Of a DNA stretch of 64,000 nucleotides, positions 35,114-44,297 are shown piece by piece. The notes under the pieces are model-generated. The model saw only the letters and a list, made by a program, of their open reading frames with translations, was not told the origin of the DNA and did not search any database. Each line of letters begins with the position of its first letter. Position 1 is the first letter of the stretch. The stretch spans positions 186,001 through 250,000 of the forward strand of contig NZ_JAAVUW010000007.1 in the NCBI RefSeq assembly GCF_018449605.1. Reading direction: 5' to 3'. The position numbers and the translations under genes are program-made. Source of the stretch: Luteibacter sp. dw_328 (GTDB taxonomy: Bacteria; Pseudomonadota; Gammaproteobacteria; Xanthomonadales; Rhodanobacteraceae).

Positions 35114-35195
35114 TCGGGCCATGTAGATCAGGCCATGTAGATCGGGCCATGCAGATCAGGCCATGTAGATCAGGTCATGTAGATCAGGCCATGTG
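35112..35195. repeat. Six tandem 14-bp repeats
   Basis: Consensus GATCAGGCCATGTA, six copies (the last truncated), beginning at the stop codon of the kinase gene. The last unit flows into the REP-like TGTGGGAGCCG sequence. The period is not a multiple of three, so it is not protein-coding. Confidence 0.85.
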
Positions 35196-35230
35196 GGAGC
35201 CGCTTCAGCGGCGATCCCGCGGCAGCGGGC
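35192..35230. repeat. REP-like half with GCGG palindrome
   Basis: TGTGGGAGCCGCTTCAGCGG and CCCGCGGCAGCGGG, joined directly to the tandem repeats and ending just before the fpr stop. Confidence 0.7.
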
Positions 35231-35234
35231 CAGC

Positions 35235-36011
35235 TTACTTCTCCACAAACGCCCGCTCGATCACATAGTCCCCCGGCTCCCGCGTACGCGGCGACGCCTG
35301 AAAACCCTCGCCGTCCAGCAGCACGCAGATATCGTCCAGCATCGAAGGACTGCCGCAGAGCATCACGCGGTCTTCGGCAGGATTGATCTGCGGCAGGCCA
35401 AGACTCCGTGCCATCTCGCCATCGGCAATCGCATCCGTGATGCGACCCCGGTTGCGGAACTCTTCACGCGTGACCGTGGGGTAGTAGAGGAGCTTCTCGC
35501 GCACCAGTGGGCCCAGATACTCGTGCTCGGGCAGCACCTTCTCGATGTATTCCGAGTAAGCCAGGTCGTTCACGTGGCGAACGCCGTGCGCGAGCACGAT
35601 GGTGTCGAAGCGCTCGTAGGTTTCCGGGTCGCGGATGATCGAGAGGAAGGGCGCCAGGCCCGTGCCCGTGCCCAACAGGTACAGCCGCTTGCCCGGCTTG
35701 AGGTCGTTCAGGACCAGCGTGCCGGTGGGCTTGCGGCTGACGATGATCGGGTCGCCGGGCTTCAGGTGCTGCAGCCGGGAGGTTAACGGGCCGTCCTGCA
35801 CCTTGATGCTGAAGAATTCCAGGTGCTCTTCGTAATGCGCACTGGCGATCGAGTACGCCCGCATCAGCGGGCGGCCTTCCACTTCCAGGCCGATCATCAC
35901 GAAATGCCCGCTTTCGAAGCGAAAACCGGGATCGCGTGTGGTGCGGAAGCTGAAAAGCGTGTCGTTCCAGTGGTGCACGTCGATGACGTGCTCGGTCGCC
36001 AATGCCACCAT
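35235..36011 (-). CDS. fpr: Ferredoxin/flavodoxin-NADP+ reductase
   Basis: A 258-aa FNR with an FAD-binding beta-barrel (RPLMRAYSIASAHYEEHLEFFSIKV carries the RxYS FAD motif) and an NADP-binding half (LLGTGTGLAPFLSIIRD, LAHGVRHVNDLAYSEYI, VMLCGSPSMLDDICVLL). It ends ...GDYVIERAFVEK as bacterial subclass-I Fpr proteins do. It moves electrons between NADPH and ferredoxin or flavodoxin and helps in oxidative stress. The start at 36011 (MVALATE) matches the family length (~258 aa). Confidence 0.95.
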   Translation of the reverse strand: MVALATEHVIDVHHWNDTLFSFRTTRDPGFRFESGHFVMIGLEVEGRPLMRAYSIASAHYEEHLEFFSIKVQDGPLTSRLQHLKPGDPIIVSRKPTGTLVLNDLKPGKRLYLLGTGTGLAPFLSIIRDPETYERFDTIVLAHGVRHVNDLAYSEYIEKVLPEHEYLGPLVREKLLYYPTVTREEFRNRGRITDAIADGEMARSLGLPQINPAEDRVMLCGSPSMLDDICVLLDGEGFQASPRTREPGDYVIERAFVEK

Positions 36012-36196
36012 GGTCTGTTCGAACCTCGAAGTCGTAGTGACGGAACCGCCGCACCGTGCGCGGAAGCCGGGGATCAGCTGGGGAAGCGGCCCTCGGGGCC
36101 GCGCTGCCTCGCGCGTCGTTCTGTCAAGGATAATCCATATCCTCGGGGGGACCCAACCTTTAAGATGCAAATCCCCGCTGGAACAAGGTGCTACCG

Positions 36197-36589
36197 ATGA
36201 CGAAGCCCGACTACGCCGAGGGCCAGGTCTGGACCTACGACCACCGCCCCGGTGAGGAAGGCTCGCGCGTTGTCATCCGAAAGGTGGGCATCGAGCCGGA
36301 CGACGGGGAGGTGTTCCACATCTCCATCCTCGGCGTGAAGCTGCGCAACCACCGGGTGCCGGGCGGCGCCCAGCCTGCGATGCACCACGCGGCGGTGCTG
36401 CGCACCACGCTGGACAAGAGCCTGCGCGAGCTGACCACGGCATCCGACGAGGATAGGGCCTGGGAGAGTGGCTACGCTGTCTGGCGCCAGGCCTATGACA
36501 ATGGCGATGCGGGGGTCTTCGAGCTCAGCGTGGCGGAGATCCTTGGTTACATCGAAATGGTGGTGGCTGCTTCGGGTGAGGTTCGCTAG
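36197..36589 (+). CDS. Hypothetical protein
   Basis: A 130-aa soluble protein. It opens YAEGQVWTYDHRPGEEGSRVVIRKV and contains HHAAVLRTTLDKSLRELT. No family recognised with confidence. It has its own promoter gap, and AAGGTG lies 5 bp upstream of the ATG at 36197; a GTG at 36188 would add three residues. Confidence 0.68.
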   Translation: MTKPDYAEGQVWTYDHRPGEEGSRVVIRKVGIEPDDGEVFHISILGVKLRNHRVPGGAQPAMHHAAVLRTTLDKSLRELTTASDEDRAWESGYAVWRQAYDNGDAGVFELSVAEILGYIEMVVAASGEVR

Positions 36590-36631
36590 CTCGCGCCGAA
36601 AAGGCGCACGGCGTCCCCGCTCCGTTGGCTT

Positions 36632-36655
36632 TTCGCCGCTGAAGCGGCTCCCACA
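36632..36655. repeat. Single REP-like half-site
   Basis: TCGCCGCTGAAGCGGCTCCCACA, the family half in reverse orientation, upstream of the receptor terminator. Confidence 0.65.
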
Positions 36656-36665
36656 TTTCCTTTCA

Positions 36666-36724
36666 AAAAAAGAGCGCCCGACTTCGGAAACCGGCTGGGG
36701 AGGAGCCGGTTTCCGAAGGGGGCG
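36666..36724 (-). terminator. Rho-independent terminator of the TonB receptor gene
   Basis: A perfect 15-bp stem (arms 36682-36696 and 36704-36718, loop of 7), extended by GCGCCC/GGGCGC, followed on the minus strand by a seven-T run. It lies 39 bp past the receptor stop. Confidence 0.88.
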
Positions 36725-36762
36725 CAAGAGTTACACAGGGATGTAAAAGGGTTTCAGCGTTC

Positions 36763-39700
36763 TTAGAAGTCGTATGACACAGCCAGGCGCGCGTAACGCG
36801 GGTCCTGGGTGATCAGTGCAACGCCGTAGATCGGATGCGGCGTACCCGGCGAGCTGTACTCGGTCGGGTAACGGAACGTCGCACGCTGCTCGTTCAGCAC
36901 GTTGAACACATTCGCAGAGAACGCCAGCTTCGACGCCGCCCACTCCGGACGGTACGTGACGCCGAGATCCAGCTGGAAGGTCCAGGGCAGACGACCCGCG
37001 GAACCCGGAGGCGACGGCTTGCCATCGCACGAGTGGTACGAGCTGCCGTAGTGCGCCGGATCCGGGTCGGTGACGCCGTCGCCATAGTAGCCGAGGCAAT
37101 TCTGCGGGCCGCCACTGGCGGCCGTGAAGTTGCCTGACGCCTGCCACTCAGGAGCGATCTGCCAGTAGCCGTAGGCCTTGAACACATGGGGATGGTCGTT
37201 GCCGAGCTCGCCATTGGAATTGGCCATGACGTACTGGTTGTCCCAGTCGACGCTGCCGGCGGCACCGTTCTGACGCGTATCGGTGCGTGACTGGCCTTCG
37301 GTATCGCCGTACGAGCGCGAGAACACATAGTCGAACTTGCCGTACCAGACGCCGTCGAACTCATGCGTCATGTAAAGCTCCGCAGCGTAGTAGCGACGCT
37401 TCGGCTTCGGCATCCCCATCTCTTCACGGCTGAGCGGCACTTCCTGCGCATTCCCGCTCTTATCGAGAATGGTGAAGGTGTTGGCCTGTCCGCCGTTCAC
37501 CAGGTAGCAGCTGTTGGTCGAACCCACGGAATAGCCGAGCGCAGCAGCCTTGTCGGTTACCAGGCCAATATCGCAGAAGTCGTCGATGACCGAGTTCAGC
37601 TTGCGGACCGTCAGCTTGGCGCCGTAAGTCCAGTTCTCGGTGAGCGTCTTGTCGAAGCCTACGATGTACTCGTCCTGGTTCTCGGCCTTCAGGCCCTTGC
37701 CGGCAACCGTGCGCGGGTCGGGAGCAATACCGTACGAGTTGTTGCCGGATACGACATTGCTGAACTGCGTGAGACCCGTCGGCGCACCGGTCACCGGGTC
37801 GATGCCGGAGTACGTGAAGTACTGCTGGGTTGCCGTGTAGCCAGCGGCAGCGCCGGTAGCGGGGTTGAGGGGCAGGCCGAGGTAATAACGGCCCGCGTTG
37901 GCGTAGACCTTGAAGCTGCCGTCACCGTTGACGTCCCACGCGGCACCCAGGCGCGGAGCCCACTGTGGTGAGGTCTGCTTGATGAAGGCCTCGCCATTCT
38001 GGTTGTAGTCGGTGAACTGGTCGTTGCGCAGGCCAATGGAGACCAGCCAGCGATCGCTGACCTGCCATTTGTCTTCGATGTACTGCGCCTTCTGGTCGGA
38101 GCGCACGTTCACCGCGTTCGCGACGACGGCCTTGTTCACCCAGTAACCGCTCTGGCCATTCGGGAACAGGGCCGGCGCCGGCACGAAGTTCTGGCCCGGT
38201 GTGTTGTCGATGGCGACGGTTGGGTCCTTCTGCACGCCATACGTCCAGGTATAGCCCGGACCGGGGCTGTTGGTGCCGAAGTCCAGGATCTGCGACTTCA
38301 CGTTGTCGATACCGACGGAGATCGTGTGATCGCCGGCGGTGTAGGCGACATCGAAACGCAGGTTGTTGGTCTTGTTGCCACGGCCCGGCAAGCTGATGTC
38401 AGCGACCTGGCTGTTCTGGATGGGCTTGCCACCGTTCAGCGCGGGATTCTGCTGAGTCGAGCTATCCACGCGTGCGAGGGTCGGGTCGTAATCGCCGGCC
38501 TGGTCGTAGTTCTTGCTCGACATCTTGCCGTAGGTAGCGCTCACGGTGAGATTGTCGGTGATGTAGCCGGTGTACTTGGCCACCCACAGGTCGCCGCCGG
38601 TCTTCGTATTGTCTACCGGACCGATGGTCGTCGTGCGCGCAAGGTTCGCGTAATCGTATTTGTAACGCGTACCCGAGCCCTCGCGCTTGTCGCCGACGCT
38701 GGTGAGTTCGAGGATGTTGCTGTCGGTGATGTTCCAGTCGAGCTTGCTGTACCAGCGCGGGTTCTTGTAAGTGTTGTCAGACGCGGGCGTGGTGTTGCCG
38801 ACTTCGTTGACGTTGCGCTGGCTCTCCTTCTCGAATTCGCCGGCGACGAAGAAGAACAACTTGTCCTTGATCAGCGGGCCACCGGCGTAAATGCTGGTGG
38901 TCGTGGTCCACTGCGTGTCCTGGCTCTTCGGCTGGTACATGTCACCTGCCGGGGCCGAGGCAGGCGTGTTGGTGTAATGCAGGTTCGGGCCCGAGGCACG
39001 CGCCCACTCCGGCTCCCAGAGCACCTGAGCGCCGAAGTGCCATTCGTTCGTACCGCGCTTGCCGACCTGGCTGATCACGCCACCGTCGGAACGGCCGTAC
39101 TGGGCGCTGTAGCCGCCCGTGTAAGCCTCCTGTTGGTCGATCGCGCCATAGGGCAGCTGCAGGCCACCCATGGCATTGAGCGGATCGGTGGTGTTGAAAC
39201 CGTTGATGTAGTACGCGTTCTCATTGGCGGCGGCACCGCCGAAGCTGACGACCGAATTACCGTTGTCGCTCTTGAAGCCGCCGCCGTTGTTGACGACGCC
39301 AGGAGCGAGCTGCGCGATGGCTTCCGCGCTGCGACCCAAGGGCAGCTTGGCGAGCTGCTCGGAGGTGATGACAGTGCGCGAGTCGACCGAGGTGACGTCG
39401 ATGCTCGGCAGGACGGTACCGCTTACGGTCACGCCAGCGAGGCTGGTCGCGTCGGTTTGCGTCGCGGAACCTTGTGCCGCCGGCGCATTGAAGGAGACAT
39501 CGGTGCTGGCGCCGACGCGAAGCGTGACGTCCTTGCGTGAATCGGCAACGGCGCCGTCACGCATGAGGGTCACCGTATAGGTGCCCAGCGGGAGCTGGTT
39601 GGCGGCGTAGCGGCCGCGTGCGTCCACGGCGAACTCGCGGCGGAAGCCTGTCCCGCTTTCGACCACGACGGTCTCATTGCCGCCGGTCGGAACGCTGCCG

Positions 39701-39807
39701 TTGAGGCTGCCGGTAGTGGACTGCGCATAGACGCTCGAAACGCCGCCCAGGCAGGTACATACCGCCAGTGCGAGTGCGCTCCTGCGAAAAAGAAACTGGT
39801 TTTTCAT
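36763..39807 (-). CDS. TonB-dependent receptor, Oar-like with N-terminal carboxypeptidase-like domain
   Basis: A 1014-aa outer-membrane receptor. A signal peptide (residues 1-28) leads to a carboxypeptidase-regulatory-like domain of about 95 residues (STTGSLNGSV...; RYAANQLPLGTYTVTLMRDG), then a plug domain (SEQLAKLPLGRSAEAIAQLAPGVVNNGGG; GLQLPYGAIDQQEAYTGGYSAQYGRSDGGVI), and a large beta-barrel ending ...YARLAVSYDF. No TonB-box consensus is obvious. Oar-like receptors in Xanthomonadales import nutrients or take part in adhesion; the ligand is unknown. The ATG at 39807 begins the signal peptide; upstream frame residues are not homologous. Confidence 0.9.
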   Translation of the reverse strand: MKNQFLFRRSALALAVCTCLGGVSSVYAQSTTGSLNGSVPTGGNETVVVESGTGFRREFAVDARGRYAANQLPLGTYTVTLMRDGAVADSRKDVTLRVGASTDVSFNAPAAQGSATQTDATSLAGVTVSGTVLPSIDVTSVDSRTVITSEQLAKLPLGRSAEAIAQLAPGVVNNGGGFKSDNGNSVVSFGGAAANENAYYINGFNTTDPLNAMGGLQLPYGAIDQQEAYTGGYSAQYGRSDGGVISQVGKRGTNEWHFGAQVLWEPEWARASGPNLHYTNTPASAPAGDMYQPKSQDTQWTTTTSIYAGGPLIKDKLFFFVAGEFEKESQRNVNEVGNTTPASDNTYKNPRWYSKLDWNITDSNILELTSVGDKREGSGTRYKYDYANLARTTTIGPVDNTKTGGDLWVAKYTGYITDNLTVSATYGKMSSKNYDQAGDYDPTLARVDSSTQQNPALNGGKPIQNSQVADISLPGRGNKTNNLRFDVAYTAGDHTISVGIDNVKSQILDFGTNSPGPGYTWTYGVQKDPTVAIDNTPGQNFVPAPALFPNGQSGYWVNKAVVANAVNVRSDQKAQYIEDKWQVSDRWLVSIGLRNDQFTDYNQNGEAFIKQTSPQWAPRLGAAWDVNGDGSFKVYANAGRYYLGLPLNPATGAAAGYTATQQYFTYSGIDPVTGAPTGLTQFSNVVSGNNSYGIAPDPRTVAGKGLKAENQDEYIVGFDKTLTENWTYGAKLTVRKLNSVIDDFCDIGLVTDKAAALGYSVGSTNSCYLVNGGQANTFTILDKSGNAQEVPLSREEMGMPKPKRRYYAAELYMTHEFDGVWYGKFDYVFSRSYGDTEGQSRTDTRQNGAAGSVDWDNQYVMANSNGELGNDHPHVFKAYGYWQIAPEWQASGNFTAASGGPQNCLGYYGDGVTDPDPAHYGSSYHSCDGKPSPPGSAGRLPWTFQLDLGVTYRPEWAASKLAFSANVFNVLNEQRATFRYPTEYSSPGTPHPIYGVALITQDPRYARLAVSYDF

Positions 39808-40282
39808 GCCTTCCCCGAAATGTTTGCCCCGAAATGACGGCAGCACGGGACCGCGGCGACGGGCCCCCGCCTATCGCCGTGAACGGAGCCCCGAAGACCC
39901 CTCCCCGCACTCCATCGCTGAAACGTTCATTTGTCTCGATCCAAATGAACTGGTCTGACGGTTTACAGCAGGCGCCTCGAGATGTCCAGAGCTTCGAACG
40001 GGCGTTTGGATGGCCGTCCAGCCGTCTAAATGGAATGGCGCGGCGCAGCAGAAAACGGTGTAACTATGGGTATTTGGGTGGTTTTTTGTACTTACAGGGC
40101 ATGGCATGGAACCAAGGCGGGGCGGCTCTTCGAGGCCCGTAAAGAAAACCGAAAAAAACCGGTGGTTTGGTAATTCACCTTCACAAAATGTCCTCGGTCT
40201 TGGATCGTGGCAAATCCCGTGCCAGAAAAGTCGAGCGCCGCCGTCACCGGGCGTCGACCGGGGGTGCCCGACATTGCGCCCC
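39808..40282. other. Intergenic region between divergent receptor and exonuclease genes
   Basis: A 475-bp gap holding promoters for both genes. It contains the 9-bp-arm dyad at 39925-39950 and A/T-rich patches near 40050-40110 and 40140-40190. No protein of known type was found. Frames here are short or GC-biased by chance. Confidence 0.5.
39925..39950. promoter_or_regulatory. GTTCATTTG-N8-CAAATGAAC dyad
   Basis: A perfect 9-bp inverted repeat spaced by 8 bp, about 120 bp upstream of the receptor ATG. The length and symmetry suit a dimeric regulator; the regulator is unknown. Confidence 0.5.
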
Positions 40283-41089
40283 ATGAAGATCGCCACCTTC
40301 AACGTCAACGGGATCCGCTCGCGCCTCGACCATCTGCTCGCCTGGCTGGAGCGGGAGGCGCCGGATGTTGCCTGCCTGCAGGAGCTGAAGTCGGCGGACG
40401 CGGCCTTTCCGGTCGACGCGATCAACGACGCCGGCTACGGCGCCCTCTGGGCGGGCCAGACCTCCTGGAACGGGGTGGCTATCCTGGCGAAGGGGGTGGA
40501 CCCGGTCGAGAGCCGGCGCGGCTTGCCCGGCGACCCGAAGGACACGCAGAGCCGATACCTCGAGGCGGCGGCGCATGGGGTGCTGGTGGGCTGCCTCTAT
40601 CTGCCCAACGGAAACCCGCAGCCAGGCCCGAAGTTCGACTACAAGCTGGCGTGGTTCGAACGCTTCCTGCGCCACGCTTCGGCCTTGATGAAAAGTGGTC
40701 ACCCTGTGGTATTGGCGGGTGACTACAACGTCGTGCCCACGGACGAGGATATCTACGACCCCAAGGGCTGGCGCCGCGATGCCCTGCTCCAGCCGGAGAG
40801 CAGGGAGGCCTATGCCCGCCTCCTGGCCCAGGGCTGGACCGACGCCCTGCGCCAGAGGCACCCCGACGAGCGCATCTACACCTTCTGGGACTATTTTCGC
40901 CAGCACTGGCCCCGTGACCGGGGCCTGCGCATCGACCACCTGCTCCTGTCGAAGGATCTAGCCGCCCGGTTGAAGGACGCCAATGTGGACCGCTGGGTGC
41001 GTGACCTGCCCAAGGCCAGTGACCATGCCCCTACGTGGGTCGAGCTGGCGGCAACGAAACGGGCGAAACCCGGCCCCCGCGCTGGCTGA
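40283..41089 (+). CDS. xthA: Exodeoxyribonuclease III
   Basis: A 268-aa AP endonuclease/3'-5' exonuclease of the exonuclease III family, a base-excision repair enzyme. Residues 1-20 read MKIATFNVNGIRSRLDHLLA, then CLQELKS (metal-binding Glu), LVGCLYLPNGNP, AGDYNVVPTDEDIYDPKGW (catalytic Asp and Asn) and the C-terminal LRIDHLLLS...SDHAPTWVEL (catalytic Asp and His). The length matches XthA. The ATG at 40283 was chosen because the family starts with this motif. Confidence 0.95.
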   Translation: MKIATFNVNGIRSRLDHLLAWLEREAPDVACLQELKSADAAFPVDAINDAGYGALWAGQTSWNGVAILAKGVDPVESRRGLPGDPKDTQSRYLEAAAHGVLVGCLYLPNGNPQPGPKFDYKLAWFERFLRHASALMKSGHPVVLAGDYNVVPTDEDIYDPKGWRRDALLQPESREAYARLLAQGWTDALRQRHPDERIYTFWDYFRQHWPRDRGLRIDHLLLSKDLAARLKDANVDRWVRDLPKASDHAPTWVELAATKRAKPGPRAG

Positions 41090-41118
41090 AATCGGTTAAT
41101 TCGCGCCCAAACGCCAAT

Positions 41119-41130
41119 GTAAGCGTTTAC
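41119..41130. promoter_or_regulatory. LacI-type operator-like palindrome
   Basis: GTAAGCGTTTAC, close to the GTAA-N4-TTAC form with central CG used by LacI/GalR regulators, 91 bp upstream of the hybrid kinase. Confidence 0.3.
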
Positions 41131-41220
41131 GCATGCCCGCTCCCTGCAACCCGCACTTGCCACCACCCGCCCAAGTCCTAGACTAGGCAGCTATCAGGGG
41201 AGGGGGCGGACCGGGCGGTA

Positions 41221-43395
41221 ATGAAGATCGATGGCGGCAGCGTGAATCGCCCCGAGCCGGTAATGCTGAGCGAGGTTGCCGAACGGCTGCGCAATCCCCG
41301 CATCGACCGGATCGTGGCGAGCTTCCGCGAGTACCGCGTATCGCTCATGCGCACGGTCATCCTCGGCTTCGTGGTCATCTGGACCGCCGCCTGGTTGCAC
41401 GGCCCCACGACGATGGCGCTGGAAGCCCATCGTGCCTTCCCCGTCGCGCTTGCCCTGTTCGCGGTGAGCACGCTGTGGATGCTTTTCATCCGTGCGCGTC
41501 AGGAAGGGCAGAGCGGCACCGTCGACGTGATAGGCAGCGTGGCCAACTTCGCCATGGTCGCGTTGTTGCTCAAGTCGGCCTTCATGCTGGTGATCACGGT
41601 GACCGCCGTCCTGCCGTTCCTCTCGGTCGCGGTCGGCGTGCGGTATAGCCGACGGGCTTTCGCCGGCGGCGTTGTCGCCTCGGTGGCGATTCTTCTTGTC
41701 AGCGCGCCGGACGGTTACTGGATCGGCCGGCCCGCCTATGCGCTCTACGCGTTGGCCCTGGTCATCGTCCTGCCCATGACGCTGTACCGGATGATGGACG
41801 CGCTGCGCGAGGTATCGGCCGAGGCCATTGCGTCACGGGAGGCCCAGCATCGCTTCATCTCCATGATGAGCCATGAGATGCGGACGCCCTTGAGCACGGT
41901 GATCCACTCGGCCTCCCTGATCGACACCGCGGTGATGAGCGACGACCAGCGCCGCCTTGTCGCCTTGTTGTCGACCAATGCCAACGCCCTCCTGCATCGC
42001 GTCAACGCGGTGCTCGACGTGGCCTCGTTCGCCGGTGGCAGTTTCACGCTACGCCACCAGGCGTTCTCCTTCGACGAAGTACTGGCGACGGTGGGCGCGG
42101 TTTGCCGCCCCCTCGCCGCAGAAAAGCGCATTGCTTTCAGCCTCGCCCGCGACGCGTCGGTGGAGGGTGTCTTCAATGGCGATCCGGGGCGCATCGAGCA
42201 GGTGCTCTCCAACCTGGCGTCCAACGCCCTGAAGTTCACGCCGCCGGGTGGTTCGGTGAACGTGCACGTGGAGCTCCATGAGGGCGTCGGTGGCCGCGAC
42301 CCTACGATCACCTGCAGTGTTTCGGACACGGGCATCGGCATCGCCGATGCCGACAAGCAACGCATCTTCGACCCGTTTCATCAGCTCAGCGCCGGCGAGA
42401 GCAGGCGGCAGGAGGGCGTTGGCCTGGGGCTGTATATCGTGCGCAATGTCTCCGAGCAGATGCAGGGTGGCCTCGATGTCACCGACAACCCGATGGGAGG
42501 GGCAGTCTTTACCTGGCGCTTCCCGCTGCCGCGTGCCGCCGCGGGCGCGCGCAGCGTGGCGGACACCCCGCTGGTCGAGCTGCTCGACGAGCACCGTGCG
42601 CGCGTGGAATCGCAACGTTGCCTGGTGGTGGACGACAACGCGGCCAATCGTGAGATCGTCGGGCGTATCCTCGAGCGCGCGGGGCACCGGGCGGTCTTCA
42701 GTGCGAACGGCGATGAGGCGCTGGCGTGCCTGCGTGCTGACGGTTTCGACCTGATCTTCATGGACCTGCACATGCCCGGGAGTTCCGGCTGGGACGTGCT
42801 CGGCCGTATCGACGTGATCCGGCGCACCGCAAGCGTGCCGCCCATCGTCATGCTCAGCGCCGATTCCAGCCACGACGCGGTGCGCATCGCCTTCAAGGCT
42901 GGCGCACGGGCTTACCTGACCAAGCCGATTGCCGCGCAGCGCCTCCTTGACGTGATCGAGTCCATCGCGGCCGAGCGGCGCATGGAAGAAACCGCGCGCG
43001 GTTGGCAACAGCCGCTGCTGGACGAGCCGACGGAGCGTGGTGCGGTGGCTACGCCGCTGAATGAGATGCGCGCGCTTACCAGCGTCGAGGAATACATCGG
43101 CTTCATCGACCTGTGTTCGCAAGCGGCGGAGACCCATCTCGAAACCTTGCGCAACGCGGTGCTCTCGCGTGATATCGCCACGGCCGCGGAGTGCATCCAT
43201 GCCCTGCGCAACGTGTTGGGCAACCTCGGCGTGCCCGGCGCATCGAGGGTCTGCGACGATCTCTCCGTGCTGATCGATGCCGGCGGCGACATGCGCGCCG
43301 CCGTGGTCGAGCTGGATGCCCTCGGTCGTTCGGTGCATCGTTTTATCGATGCCCAACGCCAGGGTGCACGCACCGCCGCGGACGCCGGCGCGTGA
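41221..43395 (+). CDS. Hybrid sensor histidine kinase (HisKA-HATPase-REC-Hpt)
   Basis: A 724-aa phosphorelay protein. Five to six N-terminal helices (residues ~43-195) are followed by HisKA with MSHEMRTPLSTVI (His218), an HATPase core (ASNALKFTPPGG, VSDTGIGIADADKQRIFDPF, GVGLGLYIVRNVSEQMQGG), a receiver (CLVVDDNAANREIV; phospho-Asp in FMDLHMPGSSG; Lys in YLTKPI), and a C-terminal Hpt segment (AECIHALRNVLGNLG with the phospho-His). The sensor part resembles RpfC-like kinases but has no recognised ligand domain. The ORF overlaps the following hydrolase gene by 4 bp. Confidence 0.9.
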   Translation: MKIDGGSVNRPEPVMLSEVAERLRNPRIDRIVASFREYRVSLMRTVILGFVVIWTAAWLHGPTTMALEAHRAFPVALALFAVSTLWMLFIRARQEGQSGTVDVIGSVANFAMVALLLKSAFMLVITVTAVLPFLSVAVGVRYSRRAFAGGVVASVAILLVSAPDGYWIGRPAYALYALALVIVLPMTLYRMMDALREVSAEAIASREAQHRFISMMSHEMRTPLSTVIHSASLIDTAVMSDDQRRLVALLSTNANALLHRVNAVLDVASFAGGSFTLRHQAFSFDEVLATVGAVCRPLAAEKRIAFSLARDASVEGVFNGDPGRIEQVLSNLASNALKFTPPGGSVNVHVELHEGVGGRDPTITCSVSDTGIGIADADKQRIFDPFHQLSAGESRRQEGVGLGLYIVRNVSEQMQGGLDVTDNPMGGAVFTWRFPLPRAAAGARSVADTPLVELLDEHRARVESQRCLVVDDNAANREIVGRILERAGHRAVFSANGDEALACLRADGFDLIFMDLHMPGSSGWDVLGRIDVIRRTASVPPIVMLSADSSHDAVRIAFKAGARAYLTKPIAAQRLLDVIESIAAERRMEETARGWQQPLLDEPTERGAVATPLNEMRALTSVEEYIGFIDLCSQAAETHLETLRNAVLSRDIATAAECIHALRNVLGNLGVPGASRVCDDLSVLIDAGGDMRAAVVELDALGRSVHRFIDAQRQGARTAADAGA

Positions 43396-44249
43396 CCGAA
43401 CTCGACGGCCTGGCGCGCGAGGTCGGGCAGGGCGAGTTGGCGGCGATGGCGATCAAACCCGATAACGAGGCACGCATCGTTTTTCATGGCGAAGCGCCGC
43501 ATGGTCGGCGTCCACTCGCCGTCGTCTACCTTCACGGGTTCACGGCGAGCCAGGGCGAAGGGGCGCCGGCCCACCGTGAGATCGCCCAGGCCGTGGGCGC
43601 TCACCTCTACCTGGCCCGCCTGCGCGATCACGGCAGCGATGCGCCGGACGCCATGGCCGGTGCGTCGCCGGAGCGCTGGCGTGCCGACGTCCGGCATGCG
43701 CTGGACATCGGTCTCCAGCTGGGCGAGCGCGTACTTCTCGTCGGTACGTCCATGGGCGGCTCGCTGGCACTGGACCTGGCAGCGAGCCGGCCGGATGTCG
43801 TGGCGGGTGTTGTTGCCTGGTCGCCCGGCATTCGTGTCCACGATCCCGCGCAACTGCGTGCCGCAGTGACGCTTCAGGGATCCGTGGCACCCCCCGGGGA
43901 GCGCACCCCATTTCAGCGGCGCTACTGGTCGTCGATGGTGCATACCGACGGCTACCGGGCCATCGCCCGTCTGTTTATCGAGCGCATGCGACCGGAAGTC
44001 CTGCAGGACGTCGTCTGCCCCGTCTTCTTCGGCATGTGGGATGGCGGCGAGGGAGATCGCGACACGCTTAACTCGGTGAGCGCCATGCGGCTTGCGTTTG
44101 GCTGGCTGGGTACGCCGGCGTCACAACGTCGGACGGTGGCTTACGATCATGCAGCGCATGTGCTTGCGTCACCCGAACGCTCGCCGGCGGCGGCGCGTGT
44201 CCTCGCCGATTCGCTGGCCTTCCTGCGCGACGTCGGTCTAACGCAGTGA
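43392..44249 (+). CDS. Alpha/beta-hydrolase
   Basis: A 285-aa hydrolase. The oxyanion strand AVVYLHGFTASQGEG, nucleophile elbow VLLVGTSMGGSLALDLAA (GxSxG with Ser), acid in FFGMWDGG and His in AYDHAAHVLAS are visible. The likely start is the GTG at 43392, overlapping the kinase stop (GTGA), so the two are translationally coupled. There is no signal peptide. It might act on a small ester or lipid made under the kinase's control; that link is speculative. Confidence 0.85.
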   Translation: MTELDGLAREVGQGELAAMAIKPDNEARIVFHGEAPHGRRPLAVVYLHGFTASQGEGAPAHREIAQAVGAHLYLARLRDHGSDAPDAMAGASPERWRADVRHALDIGLQLGERVLLVGTSMGGSLALDLAASRPDVVAGVVAWSPGIRVHDPAQLRAAVTLQGSVAPPGERTPFQRRYWSSMVHTDGYRAIARLFIERMRPEVLQDVVCPVFFGMWDGGEGDRDTLNSVSAMRLAFGWLGTPASQRRTVAYDHAAHVLASPERSPAAARVLADSLAFLRDVGLTQ

Positions 44250-44297
44250 AGCTGCCACGCGTTATCTTTGGCCCTTGAAGGGTGTGGGGGTGAACGG

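Noticed and set aside
35112-35195. CRISPR-like array
   Set aside because: The repeats are contiguous 14-mers without spacers and there are no cas genes.
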